Origin: JACVRW01 sp963850205 | Lineage (GTDB): Bacteria > Actinomycetota > Thermoleophilia > Solirubrobacterales > Thermoleophilaceae | Direction of reading: 5' to 3' | Length of the DNA stretch: 64,000 nt | NCBI GenBank assembly: GCA_963850205.1 | Contig: CAWKKJ010000011.1 | Location: 124,001 to 188,000, forward strand | Shown: positions 1 to 12,969 of the stretch, in pieces | How positions within the stretch are numbered: the stretch's first letter is position 1 | Layout of the letters: every line of letters starts with the position of its first letter | Translations under genes and position numbers: made by a program | The notes under the pieces: model-generated | What the model saw: only the letters and a program-made list of their open reading frames with translations | What the model was told of the DNA's origin: nothing | Databases searched by the model: none

Positions 1-1349
1 AAGACCCGCTGTTCCGCGCGCTGAACACGTCGATCGGCTTCGACATCCGCCTCGCGCCCTACGACCTGCGCCAGTCGCTCGCTCATGCGCGGATGCTGGC
101 CCGCACACAGATCATCAGCGACGCCGACCTGGCTGCCCTCGAGCGGGGCCTGGAAGGGGTGCGGACGGAGATCGAGGAAGGCCGCTTCGAGGTCGATCCC
201 ACCGACGAGGACGTGCACATGGCGATCGAGCGGCGCGTCACGGAGATCGCCGGCCCCGTGGGGGGAAAGCTCCACACGGCCCGCTCGCGCAACGATCAGG
301 TGGCCACCGACATGGCGCTGCTGGTGCGCGCGCACGCGGAGCGGGCCGAACGGCTCCTGCTGGAGGTCATGGGCGTGCTCGCGGGCCTGGCCGAGCGCCA
401 CCTCGACTGGGCCCTTCCCGGCTACACGCATCTGCAACGCGCCCAGCCCGTGTACCTGTCCCACCATCTCCTGGCCCACTTCTGGCGCTTCTCGCGCGAC
501 CGCCGGCGATTTGGCCTCTGCGCGGACGCCACCCGCGAGCTGCCGCTCGGCGCCGGCGCCCTCGCCGGCGTGAACTTCGAGACCGATCGCCGCTTCGTGG
601 CCGGCGAGCTCGGCTTCACCGACGTGGCTCCGAACTCGCTCGACGCCGTGTCGAACCGCGACTTCGTGCTCGACTACCTCGGCGCGGCCGCCACCTGCGC
701 CACCCACCTGTCCCAGCTGGGGGCCGAGATCGTGCTCTGGTCGAGCGAGGAGTTCGGGTTCTGCGAGGTGGCCGACAGCTTCGCCTCGGGCTCGAGCCTC
801 ATGCCCCAGAAGAAGAACCCGGACGCCGCCGAGCTCCTGCGGGCCAAGGCACCGCGGGTCCTGAGCCGGCTGGTGAGCCTGCACGGGGTGCTGCACGGAC
901 TGCCGCTCACCTACAACAAGGACCTCCAGGAGGACAAGGAGGCGCTGTTCGAGGCCATCGACACGCTCGAGCTCTGCCTGCAGGTGGCCGCCGCGATGCT
1001 CGACAGCACCAGCTTCAGGCGCGAGCGGATGGCCTCCGCCGCGGCGGACGAGCTGATCGCCGCCACCGACATCGCCGACCTGCTCGTGCGCCGGGGCGTG
1101 CCCTTCCGCGAGGCGCACGCGATCGTGGGCGGGCTGGTGCGGGCGGCACTCGAGCGTGGGGTAGGGCTTTCGGGCCTCACACCGGAGGAGCTACGCGGGC
1201 TCGCCCCCCAGCTCGACTCCGGCTTCTACGACCTGCTGGAGCAACGGGCGTGGCTGGAGTCGAAGGTCTCCGAGGGCGGCACGGCCCTCGTCCGCGTCAA
1301 CGAGCAGCTGGCGCGGGCACGGCGCCTGCTCTCCGAGGCACAGCCATGA
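1..1349 (+). CDS. argH: Argininosuccinate lyase, 5' end cut by window edge
   Basis: Cleaves argininosuccinate to arginine and fumarate, the last step of arginine synthesis. The reading frame is open from the first complete codon at base 3 and already reads like the family N-terminus (NTSIGFDIRLAPYD), so the true start lies just outside the window. The fumarase/lyase-superfamily signature GSSLMPQKKNPD lies at 789-824 and carries the catalytic Ser loop; TARSRNDQV and the following helices also match ArgH. The stop overlaps the next start by 4 bp (ATGA), so the DNA glycosylase gene is probably co-transcribed and translationally coupled. Confidence 0.95.
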   Translation, partial: DPLFRALNTSIGFDIRLAPYDLRQSLAHARMLARTQIISDADLAALERGLEGVRTEIEEGRFEVDPTDEDVHMAIERRVTEIAGPVGGKLHTARSRNDQVATDMALLVRAHAERAERLLLEVMGVLAGLAERHLDWALPGYTHLQRAQPVYLSHHLLAHFWRFSRDRRRFGLCADATRELPLGAGALAGVNFETDRRFVAGELGFTDVAPNSLDAVSNRDFVLDYLGAAATCATHLSQLGAEIVLWSSEEFGFCEVADSFASGSSLMPQKKNPDAAELLRAKAPRVLSRLVSLHGVLHGLPLTYNKDLQEDKEALFEAIDTLELCLQVAAAMLDSTSFRRERMASAAADELIAATDIADLLVRRGVPFREAHAIVGGLVRAALERGVGLSGLTPEELRGLAPQLDSGFYDLLEQRAWLESKVSEGGTALVRVNEQLARARRLLSEAQP

Positions 1350-1930
1350 GCCTGGGCCGGGCCTTCTACGAGCGCTCGGTGCACGAGGTGGCCCGCGACC
1401 TGATCGGCTGCACCGTGCGCCACGGGGCGACCGCCGGGCGAGTGGTCGAGACCGAGAGCTACCACATGGACGAGCCCGCCTGCCACGCCCACGTGGGGCT
1501 GACCGGCCGCACGCACACGCTGTTCGGGGAGCCGGGGCGGGCCTACGTCTACTTCTCGTACGGCGTCCACGCGCTGCTCAACGCGGTGGCCGAGCCGGAG
1601 GGCACGGCCGCGGCCGTCCTGATCCGGGCCCTCGAGCCCGTGAGCGGCCTCGACCTGATGCGCGCCCGGCGCGGCCTCGACCGCGCGGAGGACCTCTGCT
1701 CGGGTCCAGGAAAGCTCACCCAGGCGCTGGGTATCGGCCTGGACCTCAACGGCTCCTCGCTGGTCGAGGGACCGATCGAGATCCTGCCGGCGACGCGAGA
1801 GGCCCGAATCGTGACGGGAGAGCGGATCGGCATCACCAAGGCGGCCGAGCTTCCCTGGCGCTTCTGCGACGCCGACAGCCGCCACGTGTCGCGGCCCTGG
1901 CCGCCGGCGATGCGTCGCCAGGCGGCCTAG
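1346..1930 (+). CDS. DNA-3-methyladenine glycosylase (AAG/MPG family)
   Basis: A 194-residue monofunctional base-excision repair glycosylase that removes alkylated purines such as 3-methyladenine. The family core is visible: VVETESY near residues 33-39 with the catalytic Glu, then ACHAHVGLTGRT and the DNA-intercalating YVYFSYGVH segment, and a C-terminal GPGKLTQALGI. The start ATG at 1346 overlaps the argH stop, an arrangement that fixes the start. It ends 34 bp before the convergent PBP gene. Pairing with argH looks positional rather than functional. Confidence 0.93.
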   Translation: MSLGRAFYERSVHEVARDLIGCTVRHGATAGRVVETESYHMDEPACHAHVGLTGRTHTLFGEPGRAYVYFSYGVHALLNAVAEPEGTAAAVLIRALEPVSGLDLMRARRGLDRAEDLCSGPGKLTQALGIGLDLNGSSLVEGPIEILPATREARIVTGERIGITKAAELPWRFCDADSRHVSRPWPPAMRRQAA

Positions 1931-1964
1931 CCGCAACCAGCCGGCTTCCCCGGCACGGCTCCCG

Positions 1965-4295
1965 CTACGGGCTGCTCGGCGCCACGCCCCCGCCCGTGCC
2001 GCCCGTGGCCGGAGGGGTGGGCGTGGGCGTGGGGGCCGGCGCCGGTGTGGGGGCGGGCGTCGGCTCGGGCGCCGGCTGCTGCGGCGCCGGCTCTTGCGGG
2101 ACGGGGGCCTCGGTCTGGGGTGCCGGAGCCGTCTCCGCGGGCGCTGCCTGCTGCTCGGCCGGTGGCACGGCCGACGGCGTCACCGGCACGGCCGGCAGGG
2201 CGGTGCCCGGGTCGTCCTCGGTGTCGTCCTCGTCCGTGCCCGACATCGCCTGACGGGTCTCGCGGATGCCCACCCAGGAGCTCATGAAGCTGGCGAAGAT
2301 CTCGGCCGGATAGGTGCCGCCGGCCACGGGGCTGCCGCCGAACTCGTACTCCATGGGGATCAGCTTGTCCGGATAGCCCACCCAGACGGCCACGGTCAGG
2401 TCGCCGTTGGAGCCCACGAACCAGGCGTCGCCGTAGTTCTCGGTGGTCCCGGTCTTGCCCCAGATCGTCTCGCCGGCCACCTGCGCCGCCTTGCCCGTGC
2501 CGCTGGACACCACGAGCGAGAGCATGTCCTGAGCCGTCTGGCCGGTCTGCTCGTCGAACACCCGCCGGCTCTTCCTCTTGTTTCGCTCCTCGAAGCCCTT
2601 GCCGCGGACCTTGGCGATGCCCACGGGGCCGTCACTCCCGTTCGCGCCCAGGGAGCCGGACACCCGCCGGCCGTTGTTCGCGATGGTGGAGTAGGCGTAG
2701 GCCATCTCCAGCGGGGTCACCCCGAGCTCCAGGCCGCCCAGCGTCATGGCCGGGTTGGTGGAGAGCCTGGTGCGGATGCCCATCAGCCTGGCCATCCGGG
2801 CGATCCGCCGCGTGCCGGTCTTCAGGCCGAGCTCAGCGTAGACCGAGTTGTCCGACGTGGCCGTGGCCGACCAGAGCGAGGCCACGCCCGAGTAGCTGTC
2901 CTCGTAGTTGGCGACCGGGAAGACCTCCTTCTTGGAGCCCGGGACGGGGAACTCCTTGGGCTGGGAGGCCCAGGTGCTGTTGGGGTCCACGCCGTCCTGC
3001 AGCGCGCGTACGAGGGTGAAGGGCTTCATGGCCGACCCCGGCTGGCGGTGGCCGTTGGTGGCCAGGTTGAACTGGCTGGTGTCGAAGTCCGAGCCACCGA
3101 CCATCGCCTTCACCTCGCCCGTCCTGTTCTCGATGGCCACCAGCGAGGCCGACGGGCCCACGCCGCTGACCCGGGCGGTCGCGTCCTCGGCGGCCTGCTG
3201 GATCGTCGGGTCGATCGTGGTCTTCACCTCGAGCCCGCCGCCGAACACGAGGCCGGCGCCGTAGCGGTCCACGAGCTGCTGGGTCAGCCAGGTGGTGAAG
3301 AAGGGCTGCTCGGACTCGACGTCGGGCGGCTCGATGTCCCGCTTCGTTGGGATAGGCCGCTCGATCGCGTCCTCGTACTGGGTCCGCGTGATCGTCCGCT
3401 GCTCGAGCATGCGCGCAAGCACCAGGTCACGTCGTTGTCTCGCGAGGGTGGGGTTCTCCACCGGGTCGTAGAGGCCGGGGGAGGCGATCATGCCGGCCAG
3501 AAGGGCCGCCTCGGCGGGCGTCACGTCGATCGCCTCGCGCAGGAGGGGGTCGAGCTCCTCCTCGGGGGGCGTGTAGACGCTCTCGTCATCGTCCTCGTCG
3601 CTGAAATAGGTGCGCACGGCGGACTCGATGCCGTAGGCGCCGTTACCGAAATACACGGTGTTGAGGTACTGGGTGAGGATCTTGTCCTTGGACCACTCGC
3701 GTTCGAGGTGGTAGGAGAGCGCCGCCTCACGGAGTTTCTGGAAGACCGAGCGATCGCCCTGGGCCGAGAGGGCGTTCTTGACGAACTGCTGGGTGATCGT
3801 CGAGCCTCCCTGCACGGCGCTGCGCCGCAGCACGTCCTGCCACAGCGCCCGCCCGATCCCCAGGTAGTCGACGCCCTCGTGCTCGTAGTAGCGGCGATCC
3901 TCGATGGCGATGACGGCGTTCTTGATGTAGGGCGAGATCTGGCGCTGGTCGGCCAGGATGCGGTTCTGGTTGCCGGTGAGCTTGGCGATCTGGCAGCTTC
4001 GTCTCCCCGGCTCCCGGCAGCCGGGACCGTCCTGGTAGAGCAGCGAGTTCTCCGCCGCGCGGAACTCCCGGGTGTTCTCGAGCGCGGGCAGGTCGCTGGC
4101 GACCGCCATCATCATCCCGAAGACCGTCGACACGCCGGCGAGCACGCTCAAGCCGACCAGGATCAGGCCGAGCCGCAGCTTCTTCATGCGTGGTTTCGGG
4201 CGCGGCGGGCCGGTCACGGGGGGCCGGCCGTCGCCCAGCACCGCCTGGCCGCGCGCGGCAGAGGGATGAAGAGTTGGCGTCGGCGGCTCTGGCAT
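1965..4295 (-). CDS. Bifunctional penicillin-binding protein (transglycosylase/transpeptidase, class A)
   Basis: Polymerises and cross-links peptidoglycan outside the membrane. From the ATG at 4295 (776 aa): short cytoplasmic tail, one membrane anchor about residues 40-65, glycosyltransferase GT51 domain with EDRRYYEHEG (132-141) and GGSTITQQFVKN (163-174), then transpeptidase domain with SAMK (active Ser about 421), SDN (about 481) and KTG (about 614). The C-terminal 90 residues are a low-complexity Pro/Ala/Thr tail ending in a Gly-rich stretch, common in actinobacterial PBPs. The start at 4295 has GAGGA just upstream; an in-frame start at 4373 would add 26 residues and is less likely. Divergent from tyrS. 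Confidence 0.93.
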   Translation of the reverse strand: MPEPPTPTLHPSAARGQAVLGDGRPPVTGPPRPKPRMKKLRLGLILVGLSVLAGVSTVFGMMMAVASDLPALENTREFRAAENSLLYQDGPGCREPGRRSCQIAKLTGNQNRILADQRQISPYIKNAVIAIEDRRYYEHEGVDYLGIGRALWQDVLRRSAVQGGSTITQQFVKNALSAQGDRSVFQKLREAALSYHLEREWSKDKILTQYLNTVYFGNGAYGIESAVRTYFSDEDDDESVYTPPEEELDPLLREAIDVTPAEAALLAGMIASPGLYDPVENPTLARQRRDLVLARMLEQRTITRTQYEDAIERPIPTKRDIEPPDVESEQPFFTTWLTQQLVDRYGAGLVFGGGLEVKTTIDPTIQQAAEDATARVSGVGPSASLVAIENRTGEVKAMVGGSDFDTSQFNLATNGHRQPGSAMKPFTLVRALQDGVDPNSTWASQPKEFPVPGSKKEVFPVANYEDSYSGVASLWSATATSDNSVYAELGLKTGTRRIARMARLMGIRTRLSTNPAMTLGGLELGVTPLEMAYAYSTIANNGRRVSGSLGANGSDGPVGIAKVRGKGFEERNKRKSRRVFDEQTGQTAQDMLSLVVSSGTGKAAQVAGETIWGKTGTTENYGDAWFVGSNGDLTVAVWVGYPDKLIPMEYEFGGSPVAGGTYPAEIFASFMSSWVGIRETRQAMSGTDEDDTEDDPGTALPAVPVTPSAVPPAEQQAAPAETAPAPQTEAPVPQEPAPQQPAPEPTPAPTPAPAPTPTPTPPATGGTGGGVAPSSP

Positions 4296-4405
4296 GGTCC
4301 TCAAAGGGCCCCCGGCATGAGATGCCCGCGTTCCGCGGGCCGAACTCGGCGGCGCGGAAACGCCCGCCCGCATCGGTCACGGGCGCCCCCTGGAGAGGCG
4401 CACTC

Positions 4406-4411
4406 TAGCAT
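4406..4411 (+). promoter_or_regulatory. -10 hexamer of a leaderless tyrS promoter
   Basis: TAGCAT ends 7 nt before the tyrS ATG at 4419. There is no Shine-Dalgarno in the gap, so transcription would begin at or next to the start codon. No good -35 is visible. The spacing repeats at many isolated genes in this window. Confidence 0.5.
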
Positions 4412-4418
4412 TGCCCCG

Positions 4419-5591
4419 ATGACGGATTCGGGGGTCGAGGCGGCTCGTTTTCTCAGCCGCAATGCCGTCGACGTGCTCCCGAGCGGCCGGCTCGAGGCCC
4501 AGCTCGGGCTGGGGCGGCCGCTGCGGGTCAAGCTCGGCGTCGACCCCACCACTCCCGACATCCACCTGGGACACACCGTGGTGTTGAAGAAGCTGCGCGA
4601 GTTTCAGGACCTGGGCCACACGGCGGTGCTGATCATCGGCGACTACACCGCGCGCGTGGGAGACCCGAGCGGGCGCTCCTCGGTCCGCCCTCAGGCGGAC
4701 CCACGGGAGATCGACACGAACGCCGAGACCTACGCCGCCCAGGCCTTCAAGGTGCTCGACCGCTCACGGACGGAGGTCAGGAGAAACGGCGAGTGGCTCG
4801 ACATGCCGATGCAGGACCTCTTCGGCCTCGCGCGCACCTCCACCGTCGCTCAGCTGCTGGAGCGCGACGATTTCGCGCAGCGCTACGGCGCCCGTCAGCC
4901 GATCTCGATCCTGGAGCTGCTCTATCCGCTGCTGCAGGGATACGACTCGGTCGCCATCCGCTCGGACATCGAGCTCGGGGCCACCGACCAGAAGTTCAAC
5001 GTGCTGCTGGCTCGCGACGTCCAGCAGGCCTACGGCGTCGAGCCGCAGTCGATCCTCACCATGCCGATCCTGCCGGGTATCGACGGGGTGCAGAAGATGT
5101 CGAAGTCGCTCGGCAACCACGTCGGCGTGGACGAACCGCCGGACGAGATGTACGGGAAGCTGATGCGGGTGCCGGACGCGGTGATGCCCACCTACTACGC
5201 GCTGCTTCTCGACGGACCCCCGGACCCGGCCCTGGTTCCCCGGGACGCCAAACGGGAGCTGGCCCGCGCGCTTGTCGCCCGCTTTCACGGCGAGGAGGCG
5301 GCGGAGGCGGCGGAGCGGCGCTTCGACACGGTTCACGTGCGGCACGAGGTCCCGGATGACGTCGAGGAGCATGTTTTCGACGGGGCGGGGGAGACCGTGC
5401 ACGTGCCGGCGGTTCTCGCCGAGGCCTTTGGCATCTCGCGCTCCGAGGGACGTCGTCTGCTGGGGCAGGCCGCCGTGAAGCTCGATGGCGAGGTTCTCGG
5501 TCCGGATCAGCTCGACCTGCCGGTCGCCAGGGTGGACGGTGCCGTGCTCCAATTGGGCCGACGGCGCTTCAGGCGCCTTCGCACCAGCTAG
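4419..5591 (+). CDS. tyrS: Tyrosyl-tRNA synthetase
   Basis: Charges tRNA-Tyr with tyrosine. The 390-residue protein has the class I HIGH-type motif HLGH at 49-52 and KMSKS at 226-230, tyrosine-pocket segments GYDSVAIRSDIELGATDQ, and a C-terminal S4 RNA-binding domain from about residue 330. The start ATG at 4419 is supported by alignment of MTDSGVEAARFLSRNA with the family N-terminus and by the promoter hexamer just upstream. The long open frame upstream of it is only the antisense of the PBP gene. The rRNA operon follows in the same direction. Confidence 0.96.
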   Translation: MTDSGVEAARFLSRNAVDVLPSGRLEAQLGLGRPLRVKLGVDPTTPDIHLGHTVVLKKLREFQDLGHTAVLIIGDYTARVGDPSGRSSVRPQADPREIDTNAETYAAQAFKVLDRSRTEVRRNGEWLDMPMQDLFGLARTSTVAQLLERDDFAQRYGARQPISILELLYPLLQGYDSVAIRSDIELGATDQKFNVLLARDVQQAYGVEPQSILTMPILPGIDGVQKMSKSLGNHVGVDEPPDEMYGKLMRVPDAVMPTYYALLLDGPPDPALVPRDAKRELARALVARFHGEEAAEAAERRFDTVHVRHEVPDDVEEHVFDGAGETVHVPAVLAEAFGISRSEGRRLLGQAAVKLDGEVLGPDQLDLPVARVDGAVLQLGRRRFRRLRTS

Positions 5592-5941
5592 AGTCCCGGT
5601 TCGGCGCGCTGGCGAGACACCCTCCGGGGTGCTACTCTGGTACGTCGCGCTTCGGCGCGGGTGGTAACCCCTCCCCCGAAGGCGCACGGTCTTTGAAAAC
5701 TCAGCAGTACGCGCGACCATGGACGCTGCGCAAGTTTGCGTAGCGGAGGTCGCGTCCAGGTTCGACCCCCGAACCGCCACGCTTCGGCGCAGCGGCGAGG
5801 GGCCTGAACAGACCCGTCAAGTCCGCATCTCACGGTGTACGTGGGAGCACTAGGACTTGACAACTCTCAATGATCTGACAGTGGAACCGGCCGTTTCGGA
5901 GTTTTCTCCGTGCCGGCTGGATTGATACCACGACAGACTTT
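5592..5941 (+). promoter_or_regulatory. rRNA operon promoter/leader region
   Basis: No gene is seen in these 350 bases. The segment 5691-5713 (CTTTGAAAACTCAGCAGTAC...) is the 5' arm of the 16S processing stem and a boxA-like leader element, so transcription must start upstream of it. A weak promoter candidate is CTGGCG (5609-5614) with TACTCT (5633-5638). A hairpin GGACGCTGCG/CGCAAG-rich segment and the TTGACA at 5857-5862 lie inside the transcribed leader; the latter has no matching -10 at 16-18 bp. Confidence 0.45.
5696..5713 (+). repeat. 16S rRNA processing stem, 5' arm
   Basis: AAAACTCAGCAGTACGCG here is the exact reverse complement of 18 bases at 7584-7601 in the spacer. The two arms bracket 16S rRNA and would form the long duplex cut by RNase III. 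Confidence 0.85.
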
Positions 5942-10744
<4,803 letters not shown>

Positions 10745-10793
10745 TATTTTTGATCTTCCGGACGCCTCAGGGTGTCTGTCGTGCGGCCGGCTG

Positions 10794-10807
10794 TGCGGTT
10801 TTCAAGG
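10794..10807 (+). repeat. 23S rRNA processing stem, 3' arm
   Basis: TGCGGTTTTCAAGG is the exact reverse complement of 7645-7658 in the spacer; flanking CGGCG/CGCCGG bases can extend the pairing. The pair brackets 23S as the 16S pair brackets 16S. Confidence 0.8.
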
Positions 10808-10833
10808 GCCCGGCGTGGGCCTGGTCTCGCCGC

Positions 10834-10951
<118 letters not shown>

Positions 10952-10960
10952 TCTTCTCAA

Positions 10961-10990
10961 GGGCCGCCCCCACCGGGGCGGCCCTTTCTC
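10961..10990 (+). terminator. Rho-independent terminator of the rRNA operon
   Basis: Perfect 10-bp stem GGGCCGCCCC/GGGGCGGCCC with a CACC loop, followed by TTTCTC. Confidence 0.9.
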
Positions 10991-11049
10991 GTGGGCGGAT
11001 CGAGCTCTCCGGGCGCACGTCGAGCCGCTCACTAGACTCCTGCGCCGTC

Positions 11050-11451
11050 ATGCCCCTTCCGCTCGCTGTCTCGACCCTGGGGATCGTCCTGATCGTCTTC
11101 GGGGTCGTCGTCCTGATCGCTTTGGTCCTCGGCCTCGCGGGCGCCCGCGCCCGCGACCGCAAGCTCGCGCCGCACTGGGAGGAGCACGTGGCCGCTGCCG
11201 ACTCGGCACTCGAGCAGGCCCGTGCCGCGGACCGGGGCTGGCACCGCGAGGTGATGGAGCAGGCAGCGCGCGACGCGCTTCAGGAATCGCGGCCGGACTG
11301 GCCCTACCGCGATCTGCACCTCGTGCTGGTCGACGATCGGCCCGGGGTCGAGGAGGACCGCGCCCATTTCATGGCCGTCGCGGACGACCGCGAGGTTCGC
11401 GTGGTGCTGGGTCGCCAGAACGATCGCTGGGTCGCCGAGCAGGTCGATTAG
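11050..11451 (+). CDS. Small single-pass membrane protein of unknown function
   Basis: 133 aa. An N-terminal hydrophobic segment (about residues 4-32, STLGIVLIVFGVVVLIALVLG) is followed by a charged soluble part with a predicted helix (HWEEHVAAADSALEQARAADR) and a small alpha/beta-looking C-terminus (LHLVLVDDRPGVEEDRAHFMAVADD) that resembles a short globular fold. I do not recognise a family. It is the first gene after the rRNA terminator; TAGACT lies 11 nt before the ATG and may be its -10. The HD-domain gene starts 5 bp after its stop, suggesting an operon. Confidence 0.75.
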   Translation: MPLPLAVSTLGIVLIVFGVVVLIALVLGLAGARARDRKLAPHWEEHVAAADSALEQARAADRGWHREVMEQAARDALQESRPDWPYRDLHLVLVDDRPGVEEDRAHFMAVADDREVRVVLGRQNDRWVAEQVD

Positions 11452-11456
11452 CGCCC

Positions 11457-12053
11457 GTGCCAGGGGACGGCGCCGCCGCCGGCACAGCCGCCGCCCTGGT
11501 CACCGGCTTCGAGCCTGAGAACGACCTCGAGCGGAAGCTGTCCGAGGACCCCACCCTGCTGCGGGGGCTCGCTTGGGGCCAGCCTCGACGAGGCCATCCG
11601 GAGGGTTCGGTGGGGGCTCACGTGCGCGACCTGCTGGCCACCATCGAAACGTGGGGCGAGACCGGCAAGCGGCGGAGCGAGTTGCGCTTCCTGGCCCTGG
11701 TGCATGACTCCCTGAAGTTCCAGGTGTCGAACTGGCGGCCGAAGACGGGCGAGAACCATCACGCCACGCGCGCGCGGCGGTTCGCCGAGCGCTACACCGG
11801 CGACGAGCGTTTGCTGGCGGTCATCGAGCAGCACGACCGCCCCTACAACCTCTGGCGCCGGCGCCCGCGGCGCCGGACCCTCGACGAGCGCGAGATCGAG
11901 CGCCTGATCGACCGGGTGCCGGACCTGGACCTGTTCGTCCGCTTCCTCCGGCTGGACTGCTCCACCGAGGGCAAGAACCCGGAGCCGGTGCGCTGGTTCG
12001 AGCAAGAGCTGGAAAGCCGCGGCCTACGGCCCGCCGGCCCGGCCGAGGCGTGA
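11457..12053 (+). CDS. HD-domain phosphohydrolase-like protein
   Basis: 198 aa from GTG at 11457, 5 bp after the previous stop. The metal-binding HD pair is in ELRFLALVHDSLKF (about residue 83), preceded by GSVGAHVRDLL with the first His and followed by NHHATRARRFAERY and a helical region, as in HD-superfamily phosphohydrolases. Substrate cannot be told. The C-terminal half is rich in Arg and acidic residues. An open frame extends upstream into the 23S gene, but those upstream starts are inside rRNA and not credible. Confidence 0.75.
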   Translation: MPGDGAAAGTAAALVTGFEPENDLERKLSEDPTLLRGLAWGQPRRGHPEGSVGAHVRDLLATIETWGETGKRRSELRFLALVHDSLKFQVSNWRPKTGENHHATRARRFAERYTGDERLLAVIEQHDRPYNLWRRRPRRRTLDEREIERLIDRVPDLDLFVRFLRLDCSTEGKNPEPVRWFEQELESRGLRPAGPAEA

Positions 12054-12060
12054 GCCCGGG

Positions 12061-12492
12061 CTAGAGCCCGAAACAGAGCTGCTCGCGCGCCACAGCGGCG
12101 CCCGCGCGGGGCGGCCGGTGGGGAGCGGGGGGCTCCGCGCAGGGGGTGGCGGCGGCGAGCTTGCGGCAGTCGCCCGCCGGCGGCCGCCGGGCCGCGGGGG
12201 CCGCGACCGGCAGGTTGCCGGCCGGCCCTTCCGCGACGGTGCGGCGGTCCGCAGCGCGCGCGGCCCGAGGGCCGGCGCCTCCCAACTGCGGCGCGTGGCC
12301 AGGAGGCTCGGCGGGGGCACCCGCGGCCACCGGGGCGCCATGCGCGTCCAGGCGGTACTCGCCGAGGGTGGAGAACTCGACGATGAGGTCGAGCGCCGTG
12401 CCGAGCTGCTCTCTGAACCGGGGGAACATGCGTTCGAGAAGGTACGACAGGGTCCGGATGGAAGCCCGCAAATCCTGCAACTTCTCGTGCAC
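12061..12492 (-). CDS. Hypothetical protein with helical N-terminus and low-complexity tail
   Basis: 143 aa from GTG at 12492, with GAGGGG 2 nt upstream. Residues 1-50 (HEKLQDLRASIRTLSYLLER...) look like an amphipathic helical domain with real coding character. The rest is Pro/Ala/Arg-rich and probably disordered, which makes the 3' half hard to distinguish from non-coding GC-rich DNA. It is convergent with the HD gene (7-bp gap) and divergent from the thioesterase gene. Family not recognised. Confidence 0.55.
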   Translation of the reverse strand: MHEKLQDLRASIRTLSYLLERMFPRFREQLGTALDLIVEFSTLGEYRLDAHGAPVAAGAPAEPPGHAPQLGGAGPRAARAADRRTVAEGPAGNLPVAAPAARRPPAGDCRKLAAATPCAEPPAPHRPPRAGAAVAREQLCFGL

Positions 12493-12522
12493 GGCCCCTC
12501 ATCGCCCGGCCGGGGACCGCCG

Positions 12523-12528
12523 TAAGCT
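12523..12528 (+). promoter_or_regulatory. -10 hexamer before the thioesterase gene
   Basis: TAAGCT ends 6 nt before the ATG at 12535, with no Shine-Dalgarno between; fits a leaderless start. Confidence 0.45.
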
Positions 12529-12534
12529 CAGAGC

Positions 12535-12969
12535 ATGTGCGCTCCCTTCCGGCACCGCATCCGGGTTCGCTACTCGGAATGCGACCAGCAGGGCGTGGTT
12601 TTCTATCCGCACTACCTGGCCTGGTTCGACATCGCCATGACCGAGCTCTTCCGGGCGGGGGGCCATCCCTACGGGGACATGACGTCGGCCGGGGTGGACA
12701 TGGTGGTGGCCGAGGCGGGCCTGCGCTATCGCGGCTCCGCCCGCTTCGACGACGAGGTCGAGCTCACCGCCTCCCTGCAGCGCCTGGGCTCCACCTCGAT
12801 GACCACGTCGCTGGGCGTCGAGCGAGTGGAGGACGGCGCGCTCCTGGCCGAAGGCGAGCTGCGACACGTGTTCGTCGAGCTGGCCACCATGCGGAAGACC
12901 CCGATCCCGGAGCGGCTGCGGCGAGCGCTGGAGCCATTCCTTGCAGACCCCGCCCCGGTCGAGCGATGA
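12535..12969 (+). CDS. Acyl-CoA thioesterase, hot-dog fold (YbgC/4HBT type)
   Basis: 144 aa. Hydrolyses acyl-CoA thioesters of unknown chain length. The 4HBT motif is clear: YSECDQQGVVFYPHYLAWFD (residues 13-32), in which the Asp of the ECD motif is the expected catalytic residue. Length is typical for the family. It overlaps the next gene by 4 bp (ATGA), so the DUF389 membrane protein is in the same transcript. Confidence 0.9.
   Translation: MCAPFRHRIRVRYSECDQQGVVFYPHYLAWFDIAMTELFRAGGHPYGDMTSAGVDMVVAEAGLRYRGSARFDDEVELTASLQRLGSTSMTTSLGVERVEDGALLAEGELRHVFVELATMRKTPIPERLRRALEPFLADPAPVER

Noticed and set aside
1996..2253. Gly/Val/Ala-rich plus-strand frame over the PBP tail
   Set aside because: Antisense of the low-complexity Pro/Thr/Ala tail codons; not a gene.
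2094..4418. Long open frame upstream of tyrS on the plus strand
   Set aside because: It is antisense to the PBP gene and only reads through because of GC bias; tyrS homology begins at 4419.
5857..5862. Perfect TTGACA as rRNA promoter
   Set aside because: It lies downstream of the 16S processing-stem arm at 5696, which must already be transcribed, and it has no -10 at 16-18 bp.
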